Source: Faucicola sp048551375 (GTDB taxonomy: Bacteria; Pseudomonadota; Gammaproteobacteria; Pseudomonadales; Moraxellaceae). From it: a DNA stretch of 64,000 bases. Positions 1 through 9,000 of the stretch are shown piece after piece. A program made the position numbers and the translations under genes. Position 1 is the stretch's first letter, and the number at the start of each line of letters is the position of its first letter. The stretch lies in the NCBI RefSeq assembly GCF_048551375.1, contig NZ_JBLYZJ010000003.1:138698-202697 (forward strand), given 5' to 3'. The notes beneath the pieces are model-generated. The model saw only the letters and a program-made list of their open reading frames with translations, searched no databases and was not told the origin of the DNA.

Positions 1-173
1 AGCTGTTGGGTACTTTGAGCATATTGGTAGGCGATATTGGGATTGTCGGTATACACGACACTGCCATCCGCTTTGATGGTTTTATACACTTCTGCCCAAC
101 TTAGGCTCATTGGGCTAATTAGGTTGATACAACCAAGCGTGGTGATGGCTAAATAACGAAATGTGTTTGCCAT
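1..173 (-). CDS. DUF4124-like exported protein, 3' part outside window
   Basis: The start codon at 173 opens a frame running leftward out of the window, so only about 57 residues are visible. They start with a hydrophobic segment ending in LSWAEVYK that looks like a cleavable signal peptide. The stretch VYKTIKADGSVVYTDNP follows, which has the pattern typical of DUF4124 proteins (an aromatic-K-x-x-D-G-x-x-x-Y-T-D motif just after the signal peptide). Such proteins are small, exported and of unknown function. It lies downstream of glnA on the same strand but beyond the glnA terminator. The family call rests on this short motif only. Confidence 0.55.
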   Translation of the reverse strand, partial: MANTFRYLAITTLGCINLISPMSLSWAEVYKTIKADGSVVYTDNPNIAYQYAQSTQQ

Positions 174-262
174 TGGGATTATTCCTATTGTTTTTTATCA
201 TAGCAAAATAAAATTTTCGCCTTATTTTAGCATGAATTTTTGTTGAACAAACTGTTTGGCAT

Positions 263-297
263 AAAAAAACCCAACTCACGCAGAGTCGGGTTTTTCA
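263..297 (-). terminator. Rho-independent terminator of glnA
   Basis: Read on the minus strand, AACCCGACTC and GAGTTGGGTT pair around a 5-base loop, with one G-T pair, and are followed by a run of seven T. It lies 15-50 bases past the glnA stop codon. Confidence 0.85.
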
Positions 298-311
298 AAG
301 ATTTTGACCGA

Positions 312-1721
312 TTAACAGCTGTAGTACATATCAAATTCGATTGGATGTACTGATACGTTATAACGCTCAACTTCTTCTTTTTTCAAGTCGATGTAAGCAT
401 CCAACATTTCTTTAGTGAACACGCCACCTTTTAGCAAGAACTCATGGTCGTCTTTTAATGCTTGTAGAGCGACTTCTAAGTTCTCTGCCACGGTTGGAAT
501 CAACGCTTCTTCTTCTGGTGGCAAGTCGTATAGGTTCTTGTCAGCAGCTTCGCCTGGGTGGATTTTGTTTTGGATACCGTCTAGGGCAGCCATCAACAAG
601 GCAGCAAAGCATAGGTATGGGTTACACGCTGGGTCTGGGAAACGAGCTTCGATACGTTTGGCTTTTGGGCTAGACACGTAAGGAATACGGATTGACGCAG
701 AGCGGTTACGTGCTGAGTAAGCCAGTTTAATCGGTGCTTCGTAGTGTGGTACAAGGCGTTTGTAGCTGTTGGTTGATGGATTGGTAATCGCATTCAACGC
801 ACGAGCGTGCTTGATGATACCACCGATAGCGTACAATGCAGTTTCTGATAGGCCTGCGTATTCGTCACCAGCAAAGGTGTTTTTGCCATCTTTTTGGATT
901 GACAAGTGAACGTGCATACCTGAACCATTGTCACCTACCATTGGTTTTGGCATAAAGGTCGCAGTTTTGCCGTATTCGTGTGCGACGTTGTGTACCGCAT
1001 ATTTGAATTGTTGTACTTCGTCTGCTTTGCGTACTAGGGTGTTGAATGATACACCGATTTCTAGCTGACAAGAAGCAACTTCGTGGTGGTGAACTTCGAC
1101 ACGACCTTCGCCCATGATGGCTTCAACAGCGGCACACATATCGGCGCGCATATCTTGTGAGCTATCAACGGGTGGGACTGGGAAGTAACCGCCTTTGACA
1201 CGTGGACGGTGAGCGTAGTTACCGCCTTCCATTTCTTTGTCAGTTGACCATGCTGCTTCGTCCGCAGAAATGGTATGTCTTGCGCCTGACATATCGATTG
1301 ACCATTTTACATCGTCAAATACGAAGAATTCTGGCTCTGGGCCGAAGAATGCTGTGTCACCGATACCTGTTGATTTTAGGTATTCTTCAGCACGGCGTGC
1401 GATAGAACGTGGGTCACGGTCATAACCTTGCATGGTTGATGGCTCGATAACGTCACAAGTCACGACAACGGTAGTTTCACGGAAGAATGGGTCGATAAAT
1501 GCAGTTTCGGCATCTGGCATCAAAATCATGTCAGAGGCTTCAATGCCTTTCCAACCTGCGATTGATGAACCGTCAAACATTTTGCCTTCTTCAAAAATGT
1601 CTTCATCCATGCTACTCGCTGGGTAGCTTACGTGTTGTTCTTTACCCTTAGTATCAGTAAAGCGAAAATCCACCCACTTGGCTTCGCTTGATTTGATTAA
1701 ATCTAAAAATTTATTTGACAT
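312..1721 (-). CDS. glnA: Type I glutamine synthetase
   Basis: Makes glutamine from glutamate, ammonia and ATP in the cytoplasm, the central step of nitrogen assimilation. From the ATG at 1721 the protein is 469 residues, the same length as the E. coli enzyme, and begins MSNKFLDLIKSSEAKWVDFRF. The longer frame to 1841 adds 40 residues absent from the family, while AGGAACAGG sits just before the ATG at 1721. Family motifs seen include the glutamate-binding NGSGMHVH segment and NLYDLPP, whose tyrosine (codon 398) matches the adenylylation site Tyr397 of E. coli. Regulation by adenylylation is therefore likely. I found no sigma-54 promoter upstream. It is monocistronic with its own terminator. 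Confidence 0.97.
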   Translation of the reverse strand: MSNKFLDLIKSSEAKWVDFRFTDTKGKEQHVSYPASSMDEDIFEEGKMFDGSSIAGWKGIEASDMILMPDAETAFIDPFFRETTVVVTCDVIEPSTMQGYDRDPRSIARRAEEYLKSTGIGDTAFFGPEPEFFVFDDVKWSIDMSGARHTISADEAAWSTDKEMEGGNYAHRPRVKGGYFPVPPVDSSQDMRADMCAAVEAIMGEGRVEVHHHEVASCQLEIGVSFNTLVRKADEVQQFKYAVHNVAHEYGKTATFMPKPMVGDNGSGMHVHLSIQKDGKNTFAGDEYAGLSETALYAIGGIIKHARALNAITNPSTNSYKRLVPHYEAPIKLAYSARNRSASIRIPYVSSPKAKRIEARFPDPACNPYLCFAALLMAALDGIQNKIHPGEAADKNLYDLPPEEEALIPTVAENLEVALQALKDDHEFLLKGGVFTKEMLDAYIDLKKEEVERYNVSVHPIEFDMYYSC

Positions 1722-2356
1722 AATACCTGTTCCTTTTGCACTAAAAAATAAAAAAACCTTTCGCCACTTTATACCCTTTTTGGTTTGCTGACAAGGGTAA
1801 AATTCAGCATTTTTTATCATAACATTGATACAAATTTGCAAATGCTACTTTGAAAAAAAGACGCTTGACCCCTGCATTCGCAGGGGTGACGAAACTTAAA
1901 AAAATCGCCATTCCCACGAATGTGGGAATCCAGTGTCTTTTTATGCAAGTCCTAATTAAGTAAGCTATTATAATCATTTCAATTTATATGCCAATTTGTC
2001 ATTGGCTATTTATTAAAAATATAAATATTTGAAAAATAAGCTATTTTTATAAAAATATTTTTCATGCATATCATATTCCCACATTTTTCTCATTTTTTTA
2101 TCAATTAAGTTTACGTTAAATCTGTAAACTTTTTCAATTTTATAAATAAAATGCACCTTTTTGATGATTTTAATTTCTAAAAAATCTATTTTGGTGCAAA
2201 ATTGCTATTTCTTGGTTGATTTGGCGATATTTTTGGGAAATTTTGCGTATTTTTGGGGATAAGTTAACAAAATCATTAACTAAGGCTTTTTTTGTTACGA
2301 TTTTTTGTCTAAACTGTAGCGTTTATTTGGTGTTAACGCATGATGGGAGAACTGGT
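1722..2356. other. glnA-putP divergent intergenic region
   Basis: A 635-base space between two divergent genes. It contains a decayed copy of the inverted-repeat element described at 51924-52063. The rest is very AT-rich with poly-T/A tracts. I see no convincing gene in it: the frame opening at 2216 is a 5' extension of putP without family support. Promoters of both genes must lie here, but no clear -35/-10 pair stood out. Confidence 0.6.
1857..1954. repeat. Decayed MITE-like element, copy 1
   Basis: It shares its layout with the complete copy at 51924-52063: AAAGACxCTxGACCCCTGC, a hairpin CCCCTGC/GCAGGGG, a second hairpin ATTCCCAC/GTGGGAAT, then CCAGTGTCTTTT and a damaged right end, ATGCAAGTCCTA. 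The left terminal repeat is not recognisable. Confidence 0.75.
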
Positions 2357-3856
2357 ATGAACCCAGTATATATTACCTTTGCATTATATCTGCTGGTAGT
2401 GCTAGGGATTGGCTTTGTGGCGTATTTTGCCACTCGCAATTTTGATGATTATATCTTGGGCGGTCGTAGCCTCGGTAGCTTTGTGACAGCAATGTCGGCA
2501 GGGGCTTCGGATATGTCTGGCTGGCTGTTAATGGGCTTACCCGGTGCGATTTATGTGTCTGGGCTGAGTGAGTCGTGGATTGCGATTGGCTTGGTGATTG
2601 GGGCGTATTTTAACTGGCTGTTGGTAGCAGGTCGCCTGCGTGTGCATACCGAGTTTAATAATAATGCGTTGACCTTACCCGAATATTTTCATCATCGTTT
2701 TGGCGGTGGATTGGCGGATGGTAATCGGCTAATTAAAATCGCTTCGGCTTCGATTATTTTATTTTTCTTTACCATTTATTGTGCGTCAGGCATTGTGGCT
2801 GGGGCAAGGTTGTTTGAAAGCCTGTTTGAGATTGACTATAGTACAGCGATGTGGCTTGGGGCGTTTGCGACCATTATTTATACCTTTATTGGGGGCTTTT
2901 TGGCGGTCAGCTGGACGGATACCATTCAAGCCAGTTTGATGATTTTTGCCCTGTTATTTGCCCCTATTATGGTGTATTTGAATTTGGGTGGAATGGATGA
3001 AATTCATTCAGCCATTGCGATGGCAAGTCAAGCCAATACCAAAAACTACGCCAATGTATTATTTGGCACGTCATTTGTTGGTATTATTTCGGCGGCAGCG
3101 TGGGGCTTGGGTTATTTTGGACAACCGCATATTTTGGCTCGTTTTATGGCGGCTGATACGGTGAAATCCTTGACCAATGCACGCCGTATTGGTATGACGT
3201 GGATGATTTTGTGTTTAGCAGGTGCGGTGGCTGTGGGCTATTTTGGTTTGGCTTATATGACAGTGCATCCTGACCAAACAGCGATTTTAAAAGATAATAA
3301 CGAGCGTATTTTTATTGGTTTAGCTCAATTATTGTTTAATCCTTGGATTGTCGGGGTGGTGTTATCAGCGATTTTGGCAGCGGTGATGAGTACGTTAAGT
3401 TGTCAATTATTGGTGTGTTCAAGTGCGATTACTGAGGACTTTTATAAGGGCTTTATCCGCCCCAATGCCAGTCAAAAAGAATTGGTATGGATTGGGCGTG
3501 GGATGGTGCTAGCGGTGTCGTTGGTGGCGATTGTGATTGCCCAAAACCCAAATAGCAAAGTGCTTGGCTTGGTATCGTATGCGTGGGCAGGCTTTGGGGC
3601 GGCGTTTGGTCCTGTGGTGCTGTTGTCGCTATTTTGGAAACGCATGACCAATGCTGGGGCGTTGGCAGGTATGATTATTGGTGCGTTGGTGGTGATTGCG
3701 TGGAAACCTGTGACTGGTAGTAGCTTATATGAGATTGTTCCCGGTTTTATTTTGGGGCTTATCAGTATTGTAGTGGTGTCACGTTTGACCAAAGTGCCAA
3801 CGGAGGTCGTCAATCGATTTGACCAAGCCAATGAAGCGTTTTTAAAGGCAAAATAA
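2357..3856 (+). CDS. putP: Sodium/proline symporter
   Basis: Imports proline with Na+ across the inner membrane, for use as nutrient or osmoprotectant. From the ATG at 2357 the protein has 499 residues (PutP of E. coli has 502) and about 13 hydrophobic segments of the SSS family. The family signature SAGASDMSGWLLMGLPGA lies near residue 50, and GYFGQPHILARFMA occurs in the middle. The start was chosen because GGGAGA lies 8 bases upstream and MNPVYITFALYLLVVL is a typical N-terminus. The frame reaching back to 2216 would add 47 unrelated residues. No putA is adjacent, so the catabolic enzyme must be elsewhere. Confidence 0.93.
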   Translation: MNPVYITFALYLLVVLGIGFVAYFATRNFDDYILGGRSLGSFVTAMSAGASDMSGWLLMGLPGAIYVSGLSESWIAIGLVIGAYFNWLLVAGRLRVHTEFNNNALTLPEYFHHRFGGGLADGNRLIKIASASIILFFFTIYCASGIVAGARLFESLFEIDYSTAMWLGAFATIIYTFIGGFLAVSWTDTIQASLMIFALLFAPIMVYLNLGGMDEIHSAIAMASQANTKNYANVLFGTSFVGIISAAAWGLGYFGQPHILARFMAADTVKSLTNARRIGMTWMILCLAGAVAVGYFGLAYMTVHPDQTAILKDNNERIFIGLAQLLFNPWIVGVVLSAILAAVMSTLSCQLLVCSSAITEDFYKGFIRPNASQKELVWIGRGMVLAVSLVAIVIAQNPNSKVLGLVSYAWAGFGAAFGPVVLLSLFWKRMTNAGALAGMIIGALVVIAWKPVTGSSLYEIVPGFILGLISIVVVSRLTKVPTEVVNRFDQANEAFLKAK

Positions 3857-3867
3857 AGCACATAATA

Positions 3868-3916
3868 TGACTATATAGTCACACATTTATGTAAATATTG
3901 TGGCTATATAGTTGCC
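3868..3916. promoter_or_regulatory. Paired CTATATAG palindromes upstream of the fadL-like gene
   Basis: TGACTATATAGTCA at 3868-3881 is a perfect 14-base palindrome. A second CTATATAG core at 3904-3911 is flanked by imperfect arms (GG and TT). The two centres are 33 bases apart, about three helical turns, as expected for a dimeric regulator binding two sites. They lie between the putP stop and the fadL-like start. Function is inferred. Confidence 0.4.
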
Positions 3917-4056
3917 AAACCATTAATTTTTCTTTATGCTTATGACAGTTTTATGAGAAATGTTTGTTAATTTATTGATGTTTTTGACAAAAAATCAATG
4001 CCCTCATAAGAAGCAATACCTACATGGTAGTTTTTTTGTGTTAAATGGAGTTTTCT

Positions 4057-5619
4057 ATGTCTGCTAAAATCAATACATTAGCCCTTGCTGTGGCTACCCT
4101 TTCTGTTACTTCTATCAGCCATTCGGCAGGTCTTGACCGTTCAACCCAACCTAGCTGGGCATTCACTCAAGATGGTACGTTTGCTTATATCGAGCATATC
4201 ACCATTGACCCAACAATTGCAGGACATGATGCCAAAGCCCCAGCTTCTGCCACGAGCTATCAAACAGGCAAGCCAGTATCAGATATGGCAGAAGATTATC
4301 ACTTCCTAAACTTTGGTGCAAAAGCGGATGTAAATGACCGTGTTAGCCTTGGTGCATACTTTGACCAACCTTGGGGAGCGGATGTTCAATTTACAGGCGA
4401 TAATAACTTCGTTGGTGCACCAACCAATGTTATCAATGGTCTTTATGCTCAAACAACCAAAGCGTTAAATGATGCAGGTTTACCTGTAACTATTAATAAT
4501 GCAACTGACTTACAAAATACCATTAGTGATATTAATAATCAAATTACTGCAGGTAAAACCCAACTTGCTACGGCACAAAATACACTTGACCAATTATTAA
4601 AAGTTTCTAATCCTACCACACAACAACAAGCCCAAATCACAGGATTACAGACCGCTATCACAACTGGCACTGCCAATCTACAAAAAGGGCAAACCACTTT
4701 GACTCGCTTAGGAGCAACCCAAGCAACCACAAATAGCTTGGCTAAAATCCAAGGCGGTACAAATGTCACCGTTAGTAGCCAAAACTTTACAGGATTGGTG
4801 GGTGTCAAACTCGGTGAAAAGAAAAACATCCAAGTATATGGTGGTCCTGCGATTCAAAAACTAGAAGGCGATATTCACTTACGTGGCAATGCCTATGCAG
4901 CCGCTTCAGGGTATGATGAAACAATTCCATCAAGCACGGGTTATGGTTGGGTCGCAGGGGTCGCTTATAGCAAACCTGAAATTGCTCTAAAAGCATCGCT
5001 AACTTACCGTTCAGAAATCGACCATGATACCAATATGGTTGAATACTACCCAATGGCCCCTTTAGCCAGTGGTGGTAGCTTATCTAGCCGTCAAATCAAT
5101 AACGTAACTGTAACCACGCCAGAGTCCATTAATCTTGACTTCCAAACAGGTTTAAACCATACCACGTTATTAACTGCAAAAGTACGTTATGTGCCTTGGA
5201 GCGAATTTAAAGTAACCCCTAAACTTTACAATGCCGTATCAAAAACAGCCAAAGACCCTGCAACAGGTCAACAACTGTACCCTAATGGGCTAGATTTATT
5301 ATCATATTCTGATGATGCGTGGTCAGCCGAAGTGGGTATTGGTAAAAAACTTAGCCCAAAATGGGGGGTTTCTGGCTCAGTGGGTTGGGATAGTGGTGCA
5401 GGCAATCCTGTAACCTCATTAGGTCCAGTCGAAGGTAACTGGAACGTGGGCTTGGGTGCAAAATATAACATTACCCCAGAATGGTCTGTTTCTGCTGGTG
5501 CAAAATATTTGATGTTTGGTGATGCTAAAGCCAAACTACCTACTGGCACTTTGGTGGGTGATTTTGCTGATAATGATGGTTTTGTATATGGTCTACGCCT
5601 ATCGTATCAAAAGAAATAA
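4057..5619 (+). CDS. FadL/OmpP1/TodX-family outer-membrane channel, paralog 1
   Basis: Predicted outer-membrane beta-barrel for uptake of hydrophobic molecules such as long-chain fatty acids. The protein has 520 residues from the ATG at 4057. GGAG lies 6 bases before this ATG, which favours it over the in-frame ATG at 4045. A signal peptide of about 24 residues ends in SHSA, and the mature chain starts GLDRSTQPSW, like OmpP1/FadL proteins with their N-terminal plug. The C-terminus GFVYGLRLSYQKK ends in barrel-like alternating residues. Residues about 121-236 form an insertion rich in Q, T, N and L, with a coiled-coil look, that is not shared with the adjacent paralog. A strong terminator follows. 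Confidence 0.88.
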   Translation: MSAKINTLALAVATLSVTSISHSAGLDRSTQPSWAFTQDGTFAYIEHITIDPTIAGHDAKAPASATSYQTGKPVSDMAEDYHFLNFGAKADVNDRVSLGAYFDQPWGADVQFTGDNNFVGAPTNVINGLYAQTTKALNDAGLPVTINNATDLQNTISDINNQITAGKTQLATAQNTLDQLLKVSNPTTQQQAQITGLQTAITTGTANLQKGQTTLTRLGATQATTNSLAKIQGGTNVTVSSQNFTGLVGVKLGEKKNIQVYGGPAIQKLEGDIHLRGNAYAAASGYDETIPSSTGYGWVAGVAYSKPEIALKASLTYRSEIDHDTNMVEYYPMAPLASGGSLSSRQINNVTVTTPESINLDFQTGLNHTTLLTAKVRYVPWSEFKVTPKLYNAVSKTAKDPATGQQLYPNGLDLLSYSDDAWSAEVGIGKKLSPKWGVSGSVGWDSGAGNPVTSLGPVEGNWNVGLGAKYNITPEWSVSAGAKYLMFGDAKAKLPTGTLVGDFADNDGFVYGLRLSYQKK

Positions 5620-5648
5620 TTTTTAAGCCATTTAACAAACTTTTTAAC

Positions 5649-5677
5649 AGCCCCTTAACCGATTAAGGGGCTTTTTT
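5649..5677 (+). terminator. Rho-independent terminator
   Basis: AGCCCCTTAA and TTAAGGGGCT form a perfect 10-base stem with loop CCGA, followed by TTTTT. It ends the first fadL-like transcript, so the second paralog must have its own promoter. Confidence 0.9.
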
Positions 5678-5832
5678 ATCGGATAAAACACTATCCATTT
5701 AACAAATTTGTTGTCTGTTTTTCACCTCTTTAAAGTCAGAACATGATAAAATATGTTACTGATTTATCAGCAAACTTTCTAAAAAGTAAACATTTCATTT
5801 TTATACACACTCAACTTATCCCAAAGTTAAAG

Positions 5833-5857
5833 TTGTAGGGGCGTAACACTTATGCCC
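5833..5857. repeat. REP-like palindrome (GGGCGTA family)
   Basis: TTGTAGGGGCGTAACACTTATGCCC is a degenerate member of the dispersed palindromic family found at many gene ends in this window. It lies between the two fadL-like genes. Confidence 0.6.
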
Positions 5858-5911
5858 TTTTACGATAATAGAAATTGGGATTAGTATTACACTAAAATAA
5901 GGAAATATTTT

Positions 5912-7294
5912 ATGTCATTTAAACTTCGCTCATTATTTGTTGCCGTGGCAGGTATCTCTGCTTTTTCAGCTCACGGTGCAGGGCTTGACCGCTCAACCCA
6001 ACCGAGTTGGGGCTTGACCCAAGATGGTACGTTTGCTTATGTTGAACATATCACTATCAGCCCTGAAGTCGCAGGCAAGGATAGTGCAAGCAAATCCACA
6101 GGCAATATGAGTGAAGATTATAACTTCTTGAATTTTGGGGCAAAAGCGGACATTAATGACCGTGTCAGCATTGGGGCATTCTTTGACCAACCGTGGGGAG
6201 CGGATGTTCAATTTAAAGGCGATAATAACTTTGTGTCACCTACCGTAGATAAACTACAAGACACTGTCACAGCCGTTACACAACGTGTTAATAAAACGCA
6301 ACTTGACCTCATTCAACAATATACACCTGCAGTACAAGCAGGAAAAATGACCCAAGCTGATTTGAAGAAATTGATTGCTAGTAAAATAGCCAATGAGTCG
6401 ATTGGTGTGAAAGCTGTTGCCTCAACTGTTGGCGAAGGCACAAGCGTCACTGTAAGTAGCCAAAATGCCACCCTAGTTGGTGGAATAAAATTGGGTAAAA
6501 ACAATAACTTCCAAGTATATGCAGGCCCTACTATCCAAAAACTTGAGGGTGATATTCATTTACGTGGGATGGCATATGGGGTATTGTCTGGCTATGATGC
6601 TTATATCCCAAATAGCAACGCTTATGGTTGGTTAGCAGGGGTCGCCTATAGTAAACCAGAAATTGCCCTAAAAGCATCCCTAACTTACCGTTCAGAAATC
6701 GACCATGATGCAACATTTGATGAAAGTATCCCTGAATCAACTGCCACCGCTCTGACTGGTTTTACAGGCTCGCCAGTTGCTCTACCCCATAGTTTTTCAC
6801 AAAAAGCTACCATCACTACCCCAGAGTCATATAATTTAGACTTTCAAACAGGGCTAAATCCCACCACCCTTTTGACTGCCAAAGTACGCTATGTACCTTG
6901 GGGTGATTTTAAAGTCACACCACCTGCTTATCATAGCTTAGCAAAAAACCTTGGGAAAAACCTAAATATCGTTGATTACTCAGATGATGCGTGGACAGCC
7001 GAAATCGGTCTTGGTAAAAAACTAAGTCCAAAATGGGCGGTATCAGGCTCGGTTGGTTGGGACAGTGGTGCAGGTAATCCTGCTTCGTCACTAGGTCCAG
7101 TCGAAGGTAACTGGAACGTAGGATTGGGTGCAAAATACAACATCACCCCAGAATGGTCAGTTTCTGGTGGGGCAAAATACCTAATGTTTGGTGATGCCAC
7201 TGCTCAATTACCAGACCATGCTACCAATGTTGGTGAATTTGCTGATAACGATGGCTTTGTCTATGGCTTGCGTCTAACTTATCAAAAGAAATAA
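5912..7294 (+). CDS. FadL/OmpP1/TodX-family outer-membrane channel, paralog 2
   Basis: Tandem paralog of the preceding gene, 460 residues, probably also an outer-membrane transporter for hydrophobic compounds. AAGGAAA lies 6 bases before the ATG. A signal peptide of about 22 residues precedes GLDRSTQPSWGLTQDGTF. The barrel portions are nearly identical to paralog 1 over long blocks, for example SKPEIALKASLTYRSEIDHD and LSPKWxVSGSVGWDSGAGNP. Residues about 109-176 differ completely: a shorter helical insert rich in K, Q and A replaces the longer one. This suggests duplication followed by divergence of one loop or plug segment, perhaps changing substrate or phage recognition. Confidence 0.88.
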   Translation: MSFKLRSLFVAVAGISAFSAHGAGLDRSTQPSWGLTQDGTFAYVEHITISPEVAGKDSASKSTGNMSEDYNFLNFGAKADINDRVSIGAFFDQPWGADVQFKGDNNFVSPTVDKLQDTVTAVTQRVNKTQLDLIQQYTPAVQAGKMTQADLKKLIASKIANESIGVKAVASTVGEGTSVTVSSQNATLVGGIKLGKNNNFQVYAGPTIQKLEGDIHLRGMAYGVLSGYDAYIPNSNAYGWLAGVAYSKPEIALKASLTYRSEIDHDATFDESIPESTATALTGFTGSPVALPHSFSQKATITTPESYNLDFQTGLNPTTLLTAKVRYVPWGDFKVTPPAYHSLAKNLGKNLNIVDYSDDAWTAEIGLGKKLSPKWAVSGSVGWDSGAGNPASSLGPVEGNWNVGLGAKYNITPEWSVSGGAKYLMFGDATAQLPDHATNVGEFADNDGFVYGLRLTYQKK

Positions 7295-7320
7295 TGTGTA
7301 ACCCATATAAGTGCCAAATA

Positions 7321-7345
7321 AAAACCCACAATTTTGTGGGTTTTT
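7321..7345. terminator. Bidirectional terminator between fadL paralog 2 and lysR
   Basis: AAAACCCACAA and TTGTGGGTTTT form an 11-base stem around TT. A-run and T-run flanks allow it to work for both converging genes. Confidence 0.85.
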
Positions 7346-7383
7346 GCATGTTATTTAGCAAATTTTTTGGCAAAATAAACCAA

Positions 7384-8268
7384 TCAATCATTGCCCACAG
7401 ACTTTAGTCCCAACATATCTAGCAACGCCATCATGCTGGCAGACATGGTAATATTCGGGTTGGTAACAACACCCAAATAACGCTGTAATTCAATCGGTGT
7501 TTCCATATTCACAGGTTGCAGGTCTTGATTAATCAGGGTCTGTGGTAGCACTGACCACCCCAGCCCCACCGACACCAACATCCGAATCGACTCCAGTGGA
7601 TTGGTACTCATGGTGGCATACGGTTTCAAATTATGTTTGGCAAACTCCGCTAACGTAATCTGACTGGTAAAGGTATTGGCAGCAGGCAAAATTGCTGGAT
7701 AATTGGCAAGTTGCTCAAGGCTGACATTTAGTTTTTGAGCCAATGGCGACAGTGTGCCTGTCACAAAATACAAGGGGTCAGACCATAGCATATGATAGTT
7801 CAAACGCTTGTCATACACAGGTGGTAATGTCATAAATGCCACTGATAGCTCGCCATCTAACACCGCTTTATGAGCTTGCTCTGAATCAACAAAATGCACT
7901 TCTAACTGTACCGCAGGGTAGCTTTGGATAAACTGTTTTAGCACCGCAGGCAGATGGTGTAAGCCGATGTGATGACTTGTACCAATGACCAATTTACCTG
8001 ATACGGTTTGTTGACGATTTTTTAGGTTAATTTTAAGATTATCATAGTCATCTAGCCAGCGTTTGGCATGGGGAATTAAATCATGGGCAGCTTGGGTTGG
8101 GATAATGCCACGTCCTACCGTATCAAACAAGGTGACATCAAATTCATCTTCTAAGTTTTTGATACGTTTACTCACGGCAGGTTGGGTGATGAATAACTTG
8201 TCAGCAGCTTGGGAAATACTGCCTGTTTGCATGACTGCCAAAAACGTATTAAGATTGGTAGTATTCAT
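7384..8268 (-). CDS. LysR-family transcriptional regulator near leu genes
   Basis: DNA-binding regulator of 294 residues, the usual LysR length. The N-terminal winged helix-turn-helix spans about residues 3-62 (FLAVMQTGSISQAADKLFIT, then QPAVSKRIKNLEDEF), and the rest is a co-inducer-binding domain of the periplasmic-binding type. AAGGAAAC lies just before the ATG. In relatives a LysR gene is often found beside leuC, so control of leucine synthesis or of the neighbouring small gene is plausible. Direct evidence is lacking, and here the small CxxC gene lies between it and leuC, with its own terminator. Confidence 0.85.
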   Translation of the reverse strand: MNTTNLNTFLAVMQTGSISQAADKLFITQPAVSKRIKNLEDEFDVTLFDTVGRGIIPTQAAHDLIPHAKRWLDDYDNLKINLKNRQQTVSGKLVIGTSHHIGLHHLPAVLKQFIQSYPAVQLEVHFVDSEQAHKAVLDGELSVAFMTLPPVYDKRLNYHMLWSDPLYFVTGTLSPLAQKLNVSLEQLANYPAILPAANTFTSQITLAEFAKHNLKPYATMSTNPLESIRMLVSVGLGWSVLPQTLINQDLQPVNMETPIELQRYLGVVTNPNITMSASMMALLDMLGLKSVGND

Positions 8269-8428
8269 TTGTTTCCTTTTCCTCGTTTATCAACCTAAAA
8301 ATCCATCATCTAAAGAGGGTATTTTAGTATAAATAAAAGTTTTAACTGTCAAATTATATATTAATTATGATTATATGACTTACAAATTGATAACACAAGC
8401 ATTTATATCAGCTTAATTTACACAAAAA

Positions 8429-8460
8429 AAACGATTGTTATAGCCATAACAATCGTTTAA
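8429..8460 (-). terminator. Terminator of the small CxxC gene
   Basis: AAACGATTGTTAT and ATAACAATCGTTT form a perfect 13-base stem with a 4-base loop. On the minus strand it is followed by a run of T. It separates the small gene from lysR. Confidence 0.85.
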
Positions 8461-8476
8461 AAAAATCTTCAATAAA

Positions 8477-8776
8477 TCAAGTAAAATAGCCATCAAGCTC
8501 TTCTATTTCATATGCTTCTAGCAATTCATCATAACTCACAGAAAAACTGTCAAAATATACTTGTGGTAAAGCGTCTTCGCCATTTTCTTCTTCACTAATA
8601 TAAGTCACGCCATCGGCATACTCTGCCATTTTTTCGCCAAATGCTTTTGTTGTGTCGTTATCTTTTTTACCCACAACAACAATTTCATCAATACCCCCAT
8701 ACTCCATAACCATATCAATGGCATTGATACACTTTTCACAGTCAGGCTTTACAAAAACTGTTACATAGGAAGACAT
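8477..8776 (-). CDS. Small thioredoxin/glutaredoxin-like CxxC protein
   Basis: A 99-residue acidic cytoplasmic protein starting MSSYVTVFVKPDCEKCINAI. The pattern of a first beta strand, then CEKC, then a helix, plus a cis-proline-like LPQVYFD segment near residue 79, fits a glutaredoxin/thioredoxin fold. I therefore infer a redox or metal-handling role. The start at 8776 is preferred because AAGGA lies 7 bases upstream; the longer frame to 8797 has no such site. It has its own terminator and sits between lysR and leuC. I do not recognise the exact family, and the strongly acidic tail (EAYEIEELDGYFT) is unusual. Confidence 0.7.
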   Translation of the reverse strand: MSSYVTVFVKPDCEKCINAIDMVMEYGGIDEIVVVGKKDNDTTKAFGEKMAEYADGVTYISEEENGEDALPQVYFDSFSVSYDELLEAYEIEELDGYFT

Positions 8777-8949
8777 AAGATTATCCTTTTTTGACATTAA
8801 ACTTGATTAAATATCATAACAACTCCGATATTATCAATATAAACAATAGTCAACGTGATTTCAAATTATTTCGACTAAACAACAACCACATTGATTCCAA
8901 AAAATTCTCAAACATATAAAAATCATCAATTAAAATTATGATATTTGTC

Positions 8950-8958
8950 TGCTATAAT
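8950..8958 (+). promoter_or_regulatory. Extended -10 promoter of leuCDB
   Basis: TGCTATAAT matches the extended -10 consensus TGnTATAAT exactly, 42 bases before the leuC start. The -35 position holds only TTAAAA, so activation by a regulator such as the nearby LysR protein is plausible. No leucine-rich leader peptide is visible. Confidence 0.6.
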
Positions 8959-9000
8959 TATGGCATCTAACTGATATAAAATAACGAATAGGATGTAGCT

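Noticed and set aside
3472..3861. 129-codon frame opposite putP
   Set aside because: It is the antisense shadow of the well-supported putP gene.
8940..9000. Leucine leader peptide before leuC
   Set aside because: The short frame from the ATG at 8938 has about ten codons without leucine and overlaps the -10 element.
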